Positions 44,754-54,233 of a DNA stretch of 64,000 nt are shown piece by piece. The notes under the pieces were generated by a model. The model made no database searches and was not told where the DNA came from. It worked only from the letters and a program-made list of their open reading frames with translations. The position numbers were made by a program, and so were the translations under genes. Source of the stretch: Bacteroidia bacterium (GTDB lineage Bacteria > Bacteroidota > Bacteroidia > UKL13-3); the NCBI GenBank assembly GCA_023151275.1, contig JAKLJI010000004.1, forward strand, positions 68,946-132,945, in the 5' to 3' direction. The stretch's first letter is position 1; each line of letters begins with the position of its first letter.

Positions 44754-46619
44754 ATGTTTACCTATTTCTGGCATCAATTGCCCTTTTTTAGGATTTTAAT
44801 TTGTTTTATATCAGGAGTTTTAGTTGGTGTTCTGCATATTCATACGGTGTTTTTGCCTGCTGTTTGCATTGCCTTTTTAATCCCTGTTTTTGGTGTTAAG
44901 GATTACCTTAAAATTGGAATTTTTCAGGATGTTTTACGAGGAATGGGATTGCAATTCCTAATTTTTTTTACAGGCTTCTTAAACTTTTGGGTCTTTCAGT
45001 TCAATCAGGATATAAAATTTCAGTCGTTTTTGTCTTGCGACAGCCTATATATTGAACCCCTTCAAGTACCGGTTGTGAAACCCGGTAAGGCTTTTGGCCA
45101 AATGAATTGCAACCTTCATTCCTATGCAAACGGAACAGTCAAAAAAAATCCACTTCAGTTTATTCGGATTCAGGTTGATACCCAGTTATGTTCATTATTT
45201 CCCCAGAATGGAATTCTAATTTCCAGAAAGGAGTTAAAACCAATTCCAGAGTCGGAGAATTACGGTGATTTTGATTTTAAATCCTATGCTGCCCGAAAAA
45301 ATTGGTTCTTTCAGTACCGCTTACAAAATAGAACTGGTTTTGTGCTTGCAAAGTTGGAAAAGGAGCAAGAGGGTATTGCTGCCAATTTTATTCAAAGCAT
45401 TAGAAGTCATTTGTATGAACGATACGGAAAGAATAGCTATTCAGGTCTAATGATGGCTTTGTTGTACGGCGAGGATGATGAAATTGATAAAGGCCTGCTT
45501 GAAACCTATGCGGCAACCGGAACCTTACATATTTTGGCTGTTAGTGGAATGCATGTGGGTTTAATTTATTGGTTGTTAGGCTTGATATTAAATCCCTTGA
45601 AAAAAGTAAAGAAAGGTAAAATTGTTCATGGGATTTGTATTCTTGCAGGCGTTTGGGCTTACTCATTTGTTTGTGGAATGGGACCTTCCATTCTTCGCGC
45701 CACGGTAATGGTAAGCATGATGGTAGTTTCCGGATTGATAGAGCGTACTTATCATCCTTTAAATTCGCTATTTGCCACCGCATTTTGCTTGTTGATTTTT
45801 AACCCTTACCTAATAGCTGATGCCGGATTTCAGTTGAGTTTTTTAGCGGTTCTGGGATTGGGGCTTTTTTACCAGGATTTGTATTTGCTTTGGGAACCCA
45901 ATTCCTGGCTTTTAGATCAGTGTTGGAAGTTGGTATCGGCTTCAATTGCTGCGCAGATTTGCACCCTGCCTATTACCCTTTATTATTTTCATCAGTTTCC
46001 AAGCTGGTTTATTCCTGCAAATCTGGTCATTGTTCCTTTAAGCACACTACTGATTTATTTGGGGCTTCTTGAACTTTTAGCTTCCTTGTTTTCTGAAATG
46101 CTGTCTGCCTTTTTTGCGCAGCTTGTGCTTTACCTGTTGGAGTTTATGAACAGCTTGGCCAATTGGATAGCCAGATGGCCCTTTGCCGTAATTCAGGGTT
46201 TTTGGTTTGAACCGATTCAATGGGTGGTTTTCTCGGTGGGATTGTTATTCCTGGTGCTTACAATTTATCGTTTTCGATTTGGCGTTGCCATTTCATTGCT
46301 TGTTTCTGTGTTGATTTTTCAAACGATAGGCTTGATTAAAGATATTCAACAAACAACAGGACAAGGTTGGATTACATATTCTTCATTTGGTAAAAAGATA
46401 TGGATTTGGAAATGGGGCAAAATGGCTTGTGTTTTTTTACCTCATGATAAGGTGGTTTCCAAAGGTCTGGCTGAGTTTTTGGCCAGGAATGAACTTTCTC
46501 TGCAGCGGATTGATTTCGCACAGGCCGATTTGGTACGGGTGAAAGCAGTTGGGGGTGTAAAAGAAATCCGGTTTGAGACGAAACGTAGCCTAAATCGTAA
46601 GCAGAACAAAAGCCCTTGA
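44754..46619 (+). CDS. ComEC/Rec2-family DNA-uptake membrane protein
   Basis: 621 residues. N-terminal helices plus an OB-like soluble domain (DUF4131, about 60-210), then the Competence core with YGEDDEIDKGLLETYAATGT and HILAVSGMHVGLIYWL, and about eight further helices. The C-terminal metallo-beta-lactamase domain of many ComEC proteins is absent; Bacteroidota homologues often lack it. Predicted inner-membrane channel for single-stranded DNA uptake. Confidence 0.88.
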   Translation: MFTYFWHQLPFFRILICFISGVLVGVLHIHTVFLPAVCIAFLIPVFGVKDYLKIGIFQDVLRGMGLQFLIFFTGFLNFWVFQFNQDIKFQSFLSCDSLYIEPLQVPVVKPGKAFGQMNCNLHSYANGTVKKNPLQFIRIQVDTQLCSLFPQNGILISRKELKPIPESENYGDFDFKSYAARKNWFFQYRLQNRTGFVLAKLEKEQEGIAANFIQSIRSHLYERYGKNSYSGLMMALLYGEDDEIDKGLLETYAATGTLHILAVSGMHVGLIYWLLGLILNPLKKVKKGKIVHGICILAGVWAYSFVCGMGPSILRATVMVSMMVVSGLIERTYHPLNSLFATAFCLLIFNPYLIADAGFQLSFLAVLGLGLFYQDLYLLWEPNSWLLDQCWKLVSASIAAQICTLPITLYYFHQFPSWFIPANLVIVPLSTLLIYLGLLELLASLFSEMLSAFFAQLVLYLLEFMNSLANWIARWPFAVIQGFWFEPIQWVVFSVGLLFLVLTIYRFRFGVAISLLVSVLIFQTIGLIKDIQQTTGQGWITYSSFGKKIWIWKWGKMACVFLPHDKVVSKGLAEFLARNELSLQRIDFAQADLVRVKAVGGVKEIRFETKRSLNRKQNKSP

Positions 46620-46665
46620 AATCTGGTTGAAAAACTTGGACTTATTCCCTTTATCATTGCATTGT

Positions 46666-47442
46666 ATGGAAAACCTTGTTTTACGAACTACCGAAGACCG
46701 CATTAGTTGGTTAACCTTGAATAGGCCAGAAAAAAGAAATGCACTCAGTTACCAGATGGTTGCTGAATTAAAACAGGCATTAAAGGATAGTATTTCAGAT
46801 GCATTGGTAAAAGTAATTGTGATTCGTGGGAATGGAGAAAGCTTTTGTTCCGGTGCAGATTTAGATTCGCTTCAAAAGCTTCAACAAAATACGTTTGAAG
46901 ACAATTTGAGCGATTCTGATCATTTGAAAGAATTGTTTCAGTTGATTTACGAATCACCTAAACCGGTAATTTCCATGGTTGATGGACCCGCGTTTGCTGG
47001 TGGTTGTGGATTAGCAACGGTTTGTGATTTTTGCTTTGCAAGTCCATTGGCCAAATTTGCCTATACCGAGGTGAAAATTGGATTTGTTCCAGCCATAGTA
47101 ATGGTGTTTTTACTAAGAAAAATAGGGGAGCAGGCAGCACGAAAAATCTTACTTACCGGCGATGTGTTTTCAACAGAAGAAGCTCACCGAATGGGACTTG
47201 TTACTGAAATTATTGAAACCGAAGTCTTGGAAGAACGCGTGAAGGAATTTGCTTTGCGTTTGTGCCGTCAAACATCAGCCCAAAGCTTAGCTTTAACCAA
47301 GAAAATGATTTCAGATGTGCAGCAAATGAATTTGACGGACGCTTTAGCTTATGCGAGCCGGATGAACGCCATTGCACGCTCAAGCGAGGATTGTAAAAAG
47401 GGAATTCAATCATTCCTAAATAAAGAAAAGCTGGTATGGTAA
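46666..47442 (+). CDS. Enoyl-CoA hydratase/isomerase family protein
   Basis: 258 residues from the ATG at 46666 (a 13-residue longer start at 46627 lacks family similarity). Crotonase fold with LNRPEKRNALSYQM, oxyanion loop GESFCSGADL and DGPAFAGGCGLATVCDFCFAS, and C-terminal helix. Could act in beta-oxidation or methylglutaconyl-CoA metabolism. Overlaps the next gene by 7 bp. Confidence 0.88.
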   Translation: MENLVLRTTEDRISWLTLNRPEKRNALSYQMVAELKQALKDSISDALVKVIVIRGNGESFCSGADLDSLQKLQQNTFEDNLSDSDHLKELFQLIYESPKPVISMVDGPAFAGGCGLATVCDFCFASPLAKFAYTEVKIGFVPAIVMVFLLRKIGEQAARKILLTGDVFSTEEAHRMGLVTEIIETEVLEERVKEFALRLCRQTSAQSLALTKKMISDVQQMNLTDALAYASRMNAIARSSEDCKKGIQSFLNKEKLVW

Positions 47443-48155
47443 GGTTTGGCTTGATTTTGATTGTTGGTTTCTTCGGATTCATCCAGGGCTTACTTGCACA
47501 AGTTCGTTTGGGTGAAGGGAAAATAATTTACGACATTACCTACGATAGTCTTCCTGCCGAGTTGCTTTCCTCCCAAAGTTACCTCGCCAAAGATGCTGTA
47601 ATTTACTTCAAAGGAAATAAAAGCAGAACAGAAATGGGGGTTGGTCCATTTGGAAAAAATGTAACCATTTCTGACCAGTCAACCGGTTCATATACCATTT
47701 TGCTCAATGTGTTTAAGAAAAGGATGGCGCTTCATAAGAGCGATTCCGAGATGCAGGAATTCAGAAAGTCGATGGGACTTGATACCCTGCAATCTGAAGT
47801 AGAACTGACAAATGAGGTAAAGAAAATTCAGGGATATCAGGCAAAAAAAGCCATAATAAGGCGAAAAACTTCCAAAGGAATTGCCGTTAATGAGGTTTGG
47901 TACACTCCGGATATTCAACCCTTTTATGTTGACCAAGATCCGGCCCTCAAGAAAATTGATGGGATGCTATTGGATTTTACCATTCAACAAGAGAAGTTAA
48001 AGATGCGAATTCGGGTTCGAGCAGTTTTTCCGGCACCTATTGACGATAGTTTGTTTGAAGTTCCAGACAATTACCAGCATGTTACCGAAGCCGAATTAAC
48101 CCGCATCATGAATTTACTCCTGTTGGAGCGAAATGAAGGTGGCGCTGAATATTAA
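47436..48155 (+). CDS. Secreted DUF4412/GLPGLI-like protein
   Basis: 239 residues with a signal peptide ending FIQGLLAQ and a beta-rich mature part: GKIIYDITYDSLP, KSRTEMGVGPFGK, VWYTPDIQPFY. Layout fits the GLPGLI/DUF4412 secreted families of Bacteroidota. Translationally coupled to the hydratase gene; convergent with the MerR gene with a 4-bp overlap. Function unknown. Confidence 0.7.
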   Translation: MVRFGLILIVGFFGFIQGLLAQVRLGEGKIIYDITYDSLPAELLSSQSYLAKDAVIYFKGNKSRTEMGVGPFGKNVTISDQSTGSYTILLNVFKKRMALHKSDSEMQEFRKSMGLDTLQSEVELTNEVKKIQGYQAKKAIIRRKTSKGIAVNEVWYTPDIQPFYVDQDPALKKIDGMLLDFTIQQEKLKMRIRVRAVFPAPIDDSLFEVPDNYQHVTEAELTRIMNLLLLERNEGGAEY

Positions 48156-49102
48156 ATTCTCAAGCCCGCTCTGAGGGGAGCTTCCCGGATGTTATCAAGC
48201 AAGCTAATAAAGGCGTCCAGATTTTTGATAAGCGTAATGTTTTTCCGCAATTCCAAATCGCACATTAAGAATTGAGAACCAGTGAGCAAGATTTGGCTTG
48301 AAGGCCAGTTTCTGCTCAGAAAATCAACAAAATCCTGTTTGTTCAAATCCGGTTGAGACGAGGTCATTAAAGTAAGAATGAAATCCGGCTGATGTTCACT
48401 AAAGGCAAATTTCAAATCTTTGAGTGGCACTTCCTGACCTAGATAAACCACTTCGTGACCCCTGGAGCGGATTAAATAATTGGCAAAAAGCAAGCCTAGC
48501 GAATGTTTTTCATTTTCTGGAAGGAATAACAAAAAACGTTTACTTCCGGCAGCCGAACGCCCAATCATCCCATCAATAGCAACGAACAATTTTTGCTTCA
48601 CCAAATTGGTTACAAAATGCTCGTGAGAAGGTTGAATGGAACCAACTTGCCACAAGATTCCAACCTCATTTAAAAAGGGAAAAACAATTTTTAGCAGGGT
48701 GTATTCCAAGCCATGCTGCATGATAGCAGCTGAAAGAAGTTTGTGGAATTCAGCTTCATTAAACCCTAGCATTGCTGATATTAGGGCTTTGATTTGATTG
48801 CTATGTTCTGAGCTGAAGCTGGATAAACGAATTACGTTTTCCGCAATTTCCTCCTCAGACATTTTTGCAATTTCTGAAATCTTAAACCCGTGGTTATTCA
48901 GTACACTGATATTCAACAGCTGTTTTAAGTCGCTGTCGTCGTAGTAACGAATATTGGTCTCGCTCCGCTTTGGATTGATAATGCCATAGCGCTGCTCCCA
49001 CATTCTTAAGGTTGGACCCTTAATGCCTGTTACTGCTTCAATATCTTTAATTGTAAAGGTTCCCAATGTGCTTGTCACACTTTTATTATCTAGAATAAAC
49101 AT
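48152..49102 (-). CDS. CarH/LitR-like MerR regulator with B12-binding domain
   Basis: 316 residues. Residues 15-85 form a MerR winged helix (FTIKDIEAVTGIKGPTLRMW; RYYDDSDLKQLL). Residues 100-185 are the helical cobalamin cap, 187-315 a Rossmann B12-binding domain. Compared with Thermus CarH, Trp151, Glu161, His162 (W-x9-E-H) and the axial ligand position His200 (ENEKHSLGL) are kept; the residue after Trp is Gln rather than His. This predicts a coenzyme B12-based light sensor that represses DNA in the dark. Divergent from the TIGR01777 gene with 27 bp between, upstream of a photolyase. Confidence 0.85.
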   Translation of the reverse strand: MFILDNKSVTSTLGTFTIKDIEAVTGIKGPTLRMWEQRYGIINPKRSETNIRYYDDSDLKQLLNISVLNNHGFKISEIAKMSEEEIAENVIRLSSFSSEHSNQIKALISAMLGFNEAEFHKLLSAAIMQHGLEYTLLKIVFPFLNEVGILWQVGSIQPSHEHFVTNLVKQKLFVAIDGMIGRSAAGSKRFLLFLPENEKHSLGLLFANYLIRSRGHEVVYLGQEVPLKDLKFAFSEHQPDFILTLMTSSQPDLNKQDFVDFLSRNWPSSQILLTGSQFLMCDLELRKNITLIKNLDAFISLLDNIREAPLRAGLRI

Positions 49103-49129
49103 TGGCTCCTTTCTTTTGTTTTTTTAGTA

Positions 49130-50035
49130 ATGGCACAAAAATTCCTTATTTCTGGTGGAACTGGTTTGGTAGGGCAGTTTCTTACAAATCTATTGATTTC
49201 GGAAGGAAAAGAAGTAGTTCACCTTACCAGAAATCCTCGGGAGGGCTCTGTTAAGCAGTTTTATTGGCATCCGGATAAACAGGAAGGAGATAAAAATGCA
49301 TTAAATGGAGTAGATACCATTATTCATTTGGCTGGCGAAGGAGTTGCCGATAAAAGGTGGAGTGAGAGTCAAAAAAAGCGGATTTTGGATAGCCGTGTTA
49401 AATCAACCCAACTTTTGGTGAGTTGGTTAAAGGCGGGCAATCATCAGGTGAAATCATTTGTTTCTGCTTCAGCTGTTGGGATTTACGGACCTTATCCGTC
49501 AGGTAGAGTCACCGAAAATCATCCCGCTGGCGAGGGGTTTCTTGCCAATGTATGTGTGGAATGGGAAAATGAAGCGAATAAGGCCAAAGCCTATGTTGAC
49601 CACTTGGCCATTCTGAGAATTGGACTTGTTTTGTCAACAAAAGGGGGATTCCTGAAAGCCATTCAAACTCCGGCAAAATTTGGTTTTGCGGCAGCATTCG
49701 GTAGCAATAAGGCCATTCAACCTTGGATACATATTCAGGATTTAGCTCGTATGTTTTATTTTATATCTGAGCAAAGATTGAACGGGGTTTTTAATGCAAC
49801 AGCTCCAAATCCGGTTAGTTCGCAGGTAATGATGAAATCGGTTTGTAGCGCCTTGGGAAGTCCCTATTTTCTGCCGGCTGTTCCTGTGCCGGTTCTAAAA
49901 GTTCTATTCGGTGAAATGGGTGGAATGCTGGCTGCAAGTCAACAAGTTGTGCCAGAGAAATTGCTGAATTCCGGCTTCTCATTTGAATTCCCAGAGCTGA
50001 ATTTGGCTTTGGCTGATTTGTTAAGAAGTTCCTGA
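49130..50035 (+). CDS. TIGR01777 family NAD(P)-dependent epimerase-like protein
   Basis: 301 residues. SDR Rossmann motif ISGGTGLVGQFLTNLL, NNAG-type region IIHLAGEGVADKRWSE, catalytic-type SASAVGIYGPYPSG, C-terminal DUF1731-like segment. Related to E. coli YfcH. In gamma-proteobacteria this family often belongs to LitR-controlled light regulons together with photolyase, which matches its place here. Confidence 0.88.
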   Translation: MAQKFLISGGTGLVGQFLTNLLISEGKEVVHLTRNPREGSVKQFYWHPDKQEGDKNALNGVDTIIHLAGEGVADKRWSESQKKRILDSRVKSTQLLVSWLKAGNHQVKSFVSASAVGIYGPYPSGRVTENHPAGEGFLANVCVEWENEANKAKAYVDHLAILRIGLVLSTKGGFLKAIQTPAKFGFAAAFGSNKAIQPWIHIQDLARMFYFISEQRLNGVFNATAPNPVSSQVMMKSVCSALGSPYFLPAVPVPVLKVLFGEMGGMLAASQQVVPEKLLNSGFSFEFPELNLALADLLRSS

Positions 50036-50189
50036 ATTAGTTTAGGAAAAACTTAGTTTTTTTAAATTGTTGTTCGATTTTTTAGTGAAATAGAAAAAAA
50101 ATAAATCAGCCATTCAATTCAAGAAATACTAAAAATTAACATCAGTTTTTGCAATTGGAATAAAAATTATGCGAATTGGTAAAAAAAGC

Positions 50190-50206
50190 GTTTACCAAAG
50201 GTAAAC
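50190..50206. promoter_or_regulatory. Inverted repeat upstream of the response regulator gene
   Basis: GTTTACC-AAA-GGTAAAC, a perfect 7-bp inverted repeat with 3-bp spacer in AT-rich DNA 123 bp before the ATG at 50329. Possible operator; the regulator that binds it is not known. Confidence 0.45.
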
Positions 50207-50328
50207 TAATTTTTTAAAGATTCAATTTGGGTGCTCACTAGATTTTAAAATGCTGTTTGACAGCTTGTTAGCTGATTGTTAACTTGGTGCTAACAAAAGA
50301 TTTTAGTCACCATTAAATTAACAAGTCT

Positions 50329-50925
50329 ATGTTAAACGTAGTAATTATTGAAGACAACGAAATGTGGAGGTACATCATTCAAGATCGCCTTCACAAGTCC
50401 AAGCAATTTTATGTCGTTGGAACTTATTCAGTTGGAAAGGATTTTTTTGATGACCTACCCACAATTGCATGTAAGATTGATTTACTATTAATTGATCTTG
50501 AATTGCCGGGTGACAGCGGATTTGAGTTGGCAGATAAACTTAGGGAGCGTCTGCCTCATGTTCCATTTGTGGTTTTTTCTGCTTTTGTAAAAACAAGTAT
50601 TAAAGCGGCATTTTACAGTTTAGGAGCACGGGCTGTGATTCCTAAAACCCTGCTTCAGGATTTACCACAAGAGTTGCTCTGTGCCCTAGGAAAAGGTTCC
50701 GAAGAAAAGTACAATTATTCGCAATTATCTCGAGATGAAATGCGGCTTTTGTCTGGAATTTGTGAGGGTAAAACCAATAAGGAATTAGCGAAAATGTTTT
50801 TTAAGGAAGAAGGAACAATTGAGTACCGTTGCAGGGCACTAGCTGCAAAGCTTAAAATTAAAAATCGTCGTCAGCATTTCCTCATGTTTGCCTTGCGATA
50901 TGGATTTCATCAGCCCAAGATTTAA
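50329..50925 (+). CDS. NarL/LuxR-type response regulator
   Basis: 198 residues. Receiver with VVIIEDNEMWR, phospho-acceptor Asp in LLLIDLELPGDSG and Lys in AVIPKTLL; then a LuxR helix-turn-helix with SRDEMRLLSGICEGKTNKEL, AKMFFKEEGTIEYRCRALAAKL. No histidine kinase adjacent. Lies between the CarH-like regulator with its target and the photolyase, 43 bp before phrB, so may share its control. Confidence 0.88.
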   Translation: MLNVVIIEDNEMWRYIIQDRLHKSKQFYVVGTYSVGKDFFDDLPTIACKIDLLLIDLELPGDSGFELADKLRERLPHVPFVVFSAFVKTSIKAAFYSLGARAVIPKTLLQDLPQELLCALGKGSEEKYNYSQLSRDEMRLLSGICEGKTNKELAKMFFKEEGTIEYRCRALAAKLKIKNRRQHFLMFALRYGFHQPKI

Positions 50926-50968
50926 AGTAAGCCCAAAACCAAATATTCAATAATGGGTTTGCCTAAGT

Positions 50969-52276
50969 ATGAATGAATACAACCTGTTTTGGTTTCGCCG
51001 TGATTTACGCTTACATGATAATGCCGGTCTCTTCCATGCCCTGAAGGCAGGCAAGCCTGTAATTCCTGTGTTTATCTTTGATGCGGAGATTCTGGAAAAG
51101 CTTCCTGAAAAGGACGGGCGGGTTGAATTCATTCATCAGCAAATAGTTCGTTTACGTGCTGAGTTAGCTGAACTAGGTTCGGATTTGTTGGTAAAATATG
51201 GAAAGCCAATTGAAATCTGGAAAGAGTTGGTAGTAAATTATCCGGGAATGGCCCTTTTTTTTAATCGGGATTATGAACCCTCGGCAATTTCGCGTGATGA
51301 GCAGGTAAGCACGATGTTGAAAGAGAAGGGCTCATCAGTTTACGATTACAAAGATCAATGCATTTTTGAAGGCAATGAGGTGCTGAAGGACGACGGAAAA
51401 CCATACACAGTTTTCACCCCGTATTCCCGCAAATGGAAGGCAAAGCTTAATTCTTTTTATTTAAAGGCTTATCCAACAGAGAACTATTTCGCTAATTTTC
51501 ATCACGGAAGGTTTGAATCGGAAATCCCTTCTTTGGAAGCCATGGGATTCAAAAAGTCGGGGTTGATTTTTCCATCAGACCAGGTTAGCCTGAATTTAAT
51601 CCGGAATTATCATCAAACCCGTGATTATCCTGCAATTCACGGAACTAGCAAGCTTGGTGTGCATTTTCGCTTTGGTACAATTTCAATTCGTGAAAAAGCC
51701 AGAAAGGCTTTGGAAACCAATGAGGTGTTTTTGAATGAGTTGATTTGGAGGGATTTTTACATGCAAATTTTATTTCATTTTCCGCATGTAGTGGGGCATG
51801 CATTCAAGCCGCAATACGACAGGATTGTTTGGCGGAATAATGAGGATGAATTTGAACGTTGGAAAATGGGGCAAACCGGGTATCCAATAGTTGATGCAGG
51901 AATGCGCGAATTGTTGCAAACAGGATACATGCACAACCGGGTTCGCATGATTACAGCCAGTTTTTTAACCAAACATTTGCTTATTGATTGGCGATGGGGG
52001 GAAGCTTGGTTTGCCGAAAAACTGTTGGATTTTGAGTTAAGTTCAAACAACGGCGGTTGGCAGTGGGCCTCAGGTTCAGGCACCGATGCCGCACCTTATT
52101 TCAGAGTATTTAACCCGGAACTTCAAACCAAGAAATTTGATTCAGCAGGAGAATACATCCGAAAATGGGTTCCTGAACTGGGAAAGAATTTATCTTATAA
52201 GCCAATTGTGGTGCACGAATTTGCACGAAAAAGGTGTCTGGATGCCTACAAATCTGCCTTAGGTTCAGTGGAATAG
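50969..52276 (+). CDS. phrB: Deoxyribodipyrimidine photolyase, class I
   Basis: 435 residues. Photolyase N-domain (NLFWFRRDLRLHDNAGL) and FAD domain with GTSKLGVHFRFGTISIRE, LNELIWRDFYMQILF, MRELLQTGYMHNRVRM, WQWASGSGTDAAPYFRVFNP. Asn382 at the FAD N5 position is standard for CPD repair. Repairs UV-made cyclobutane pyrimidine dimers with blue light. Second photolyase-family gene in the window. Confidence 0.95.
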   Translation: MNEYNLFWFRRDLRLHDNAGLFHALKAGKPVIPVFIFDAEILEKLPEKDGRVEFIHQQIVRLRAELAELGSDLLVKYGKPIEIWKELVVNYPGMALFFNRDYEPSAISRDEQVSTMLKEKGSSVYDYKDQCIFEGNEVLKDDGKPYTVFTPYSRKWKAKLNSFYLKAYPTENYFANFHHGRFESEIPSLEAMGFKKSGLIFPSDQVSLNLIRNYHQTRDYPAIHGTSKLGVHFRFGTISIREKARKALETNEVFLNELIWRDFYMQILFHFPHVVGHAFKPQYDRIVWRNNEDEFERWKMGQTGYPIVDAGMRELLQTGYMHNRVRMITASFLTKHLLIDWRWGEAWFAEKLLDFELSSNNGGWQWASGSGTDAAPYFRVFNPELQTKKFDSAGEYIRKWVPELGKNLSYKPIVVHEFARKRCLDAYKSALGSVE

Positions 52277-52413
52277 ATTGGGAATTTGCAATCAGTTGGT
52301 TTTTTCAGAATTTATCTTAGTATTGCATCATCAAAATATTTCTGTCCAGAGTGCTCCCGGTTCAGTTCTGAACTTCAAACCACGGTTGAGCTTTCTGCCA
52401 AAAAAAATAATTC

Positions 52414-54177
52414 ATGCAAGACATTCTACCATTGAATGAAATGCTTGTTTCCGAACTAAGGGAACTTGCAAAAACATTAAGTATTTCTACTGAAGGGCTT
52501 TCCAAGAAAGACTTGATTCAGGCTATTCAAAAAACCAAAGGTAATTCCGATGCTTCTGCTTCCGCAGAGGAATCGGGTAAGCGTAAACCTAGAGCAAGAA
52601 CCAGCAAGGCAAAAGTTGCTGAAACAACTGCTCCACTTGTTGAAAATCTTGTTTCAGAGCCAGTAGCAGAAGTGGCTGATAATTCAGTACCGGTAGTAGT
52701 TTCTGAATCTAAAGAGCCTGCATTGGCTGCTGCGGAAAACAGATCTCAAGGGGATACTCCTTCAGCACCAGCTCCAACTCCCCAGCAACCTTTTTCAAAA
52801 AACGACCGTTGGAGAGATAGGAATGATAGAAATAATCGCGGAGAAAGGAATGGTGATCGTTATGAACGTAATGAGCGCTACAATTCCAACGACCGCAACA
52901 ATCAAGGTGATCGCAACAATCAAAACGAAAGAAACAACCCAGGTGAAAGGAATAACCAGGGCGAGCGGAATAATCAAAACGAAAGGAATAACCAAGGCGA
53001 GCGTAACGAAAGACCTGAACGTAACGACAATCGGGAGCGTCAATCGCAGCCTTATGTTGAATTAGAAAGTATCGTTAGCTCAGAAGGAGTTCTTGAAATG
53101 CTTCAAGAAGGCTATGGCTTTTTGAGGTCATCAGACTACAATTATATGCCTTCACCGGATGATGTTTATGTTTCTCCTTCTCAAGTAAAAATGTTTGGTT
53201 TGAAGGTTGGAGACACAGTAAAAGGAACGATTCGTCCGCCCAAAGAAGGGGAAAAATACTTTGCCTTGGTGAAAATTGAATCCATCAATGGCCGGCTTCC
53301 ATCCGAGGTTCGAGACCGTGTTGCATTCGAGCATTTGACGCCTTTGTTCCCGGATGAAAAACTTCGCATTGCTGATAACTCCAGTTCATATTCAACCCGA
53401 ATTATTGATTTAATTGCTCCAATTGGTAAAGGACAAAGGGGTTTAATTGTTGCACAGCCCAAAACGGGTAAAACCATTTTGTTGAAGGATGTGGCCAACG
53501 CCATTGCCAAGAATCATCCGGAAGTCTATTTGTTAATTTTACTAATTGATGAGCGTCCGGAAGAAGTTACCGATATGCAACGAAGTGTTCGTGCAGAAGT
53601 TGTAGCTTCAACTTTTGATGAGCCAGCTGAAAAGCACGTTAAATTGGCGAATATAGTTTTGGAAAAAGCAAAACGCTTGGTTGAAAGTGGTCATGACGTT
53701 GTGATTTTATTGGATTCAATTACACGTATGGCAAGAGCATTTAATACAGTTCAACCTGCATCCGGAAAAATTCTTTCGGGTGGTGTTGATGCCAATGCCC
53801 TGCATAAGCCCAAGCGTTTCTTTGGTGCAGCCCGTAAGATTGAACACGGAGGCTCTTTAACCATAATAGCAACTGCCTTAACTGAAACCGGTTCTAAAAT
53901 GGATGAAGTTATTTTTGAAGAGTTCAAAGGAACCGGAAATATGGAGCTTCAATTGGATAGAAAATTAGCCAACAAGCGTGTTTTCCCTGCCATTGATATT
54001 GTTGCTTCAAGTACGCGCCGCGAAGATTTGTTATTGGATAAAACCACTTTGCAGCGCATTTGGGTGTTGAGAAATCACCTTTCGGATATGAATCCGGAGG
54101 AGGCTATGGACTTGGTATTGAAAAACATGCGTGGAACCCGCACCAATGAAGAGTTTCTGGCTTCAATGAACGGATAA
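52414..54177 (+). CDS. rho: Transcription termination factor Rho, with Asn/Arg-rich insertion
   Basis: 587 residues versus about 420 in E. coli. N-terminal Rho_N helix-extended-helix ([20 protein letters not shown]), then an insertion of about 160 residues: Lys/Ala/Glu-rich, then Arg/Asn/Glu/Asp repeats (about 129-209, hexapeptides ERNNQG). Then the RNA-binding cold-shock domain ([13 protein letters not shown]), Walker [12 protein letters not shown], and the ring ATPase with [12 protein letters not shown] and [18 protein letters not shown]-dependent RNA translocase ending transcription. Inserted low-complexity regions are common in Bacteroidota Rho and have been linked to phase separation. 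Confidence 0.95.
   Translation: MQDILPLNEMLVSELRELAKTLSISTEGLSKKDLIQAIQKTKGNSDASASAEESGKRKPRARTSKAKVAETTAPLVENLVSEPVAEVADNSVPVVVSESKEPALAAAENRSQGDTPSAPAPTPQQPFSKNDRWRDRNDRNNRGERNGDRYERNERYNSNDRNNQGDRNNQNERNNPGERNNQGERNNQNERNNQGERNERPERNDNRERQSQPYVELESIVSSEGVLEMLQEGYGFLRSSDYNYMPSPDDVYVSPSQVKMFGLKVGDTVKGTIRPPKEGEKYFALVKIESINGRLPSEVRDRVAFEHLTPLFPDEKLRIADNSSSYSTRIIDLIAPIGKGQRGLIVAQPKTGKTILLKDVANAIAKNHPEVYLLILLIDERPEEVTDMQRSVRAEVVASTFDEPAEKHVKLANIVLEKAKRLVESGHDVVILLDSITRMARAFNTVQPASGKILSGGVDANALHKPKRFFGAARKIEHGGSLTIIATALTETGSKMDEVIFEEFKGTGNMELQLDRKLANKRVFPAIDIVASSTRREDLLLDKTTLQRIWVLRNHLSDMNPEEAMDLVLKNMRGTRTNEEFLASMNG
52891..52998 (+). repeat. Six tandem 18-bp units encoding (D/E)RNNQ(G/N) inside rho
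   Basis: Encodes hexapeptides [36 protein letters not shown] in a row (residues 160-195). The units differ at synonymous positions, so this is maintained protein sequence and not a recent slippage array. Confidence 0.9.
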
Positions 54178-54192
54178 GAAATTTGTTTTTAC

Positions 54193-54233
54193 AAAAGAAA
54201 GGCGGCCAAACTTTGTTTGGCCGCCTTTCTTTT
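54193..54233. terminator. Bidirectional terminator between rho and the stress protein gene
   Basis: Nineteen-pair hairpin (54193-54211 with 54215-54233), three-nt loop, A's before and T's after. Lies between convergent genes; the second arm overlaps the stop codon of the stress protein gene by two bases. Confidence 0.92.

Noticed and set aside
52795..53065. Overlapping long frames inside the rho repeat on both strands
   Set aside because: They arise from the repetitive codons of rho.
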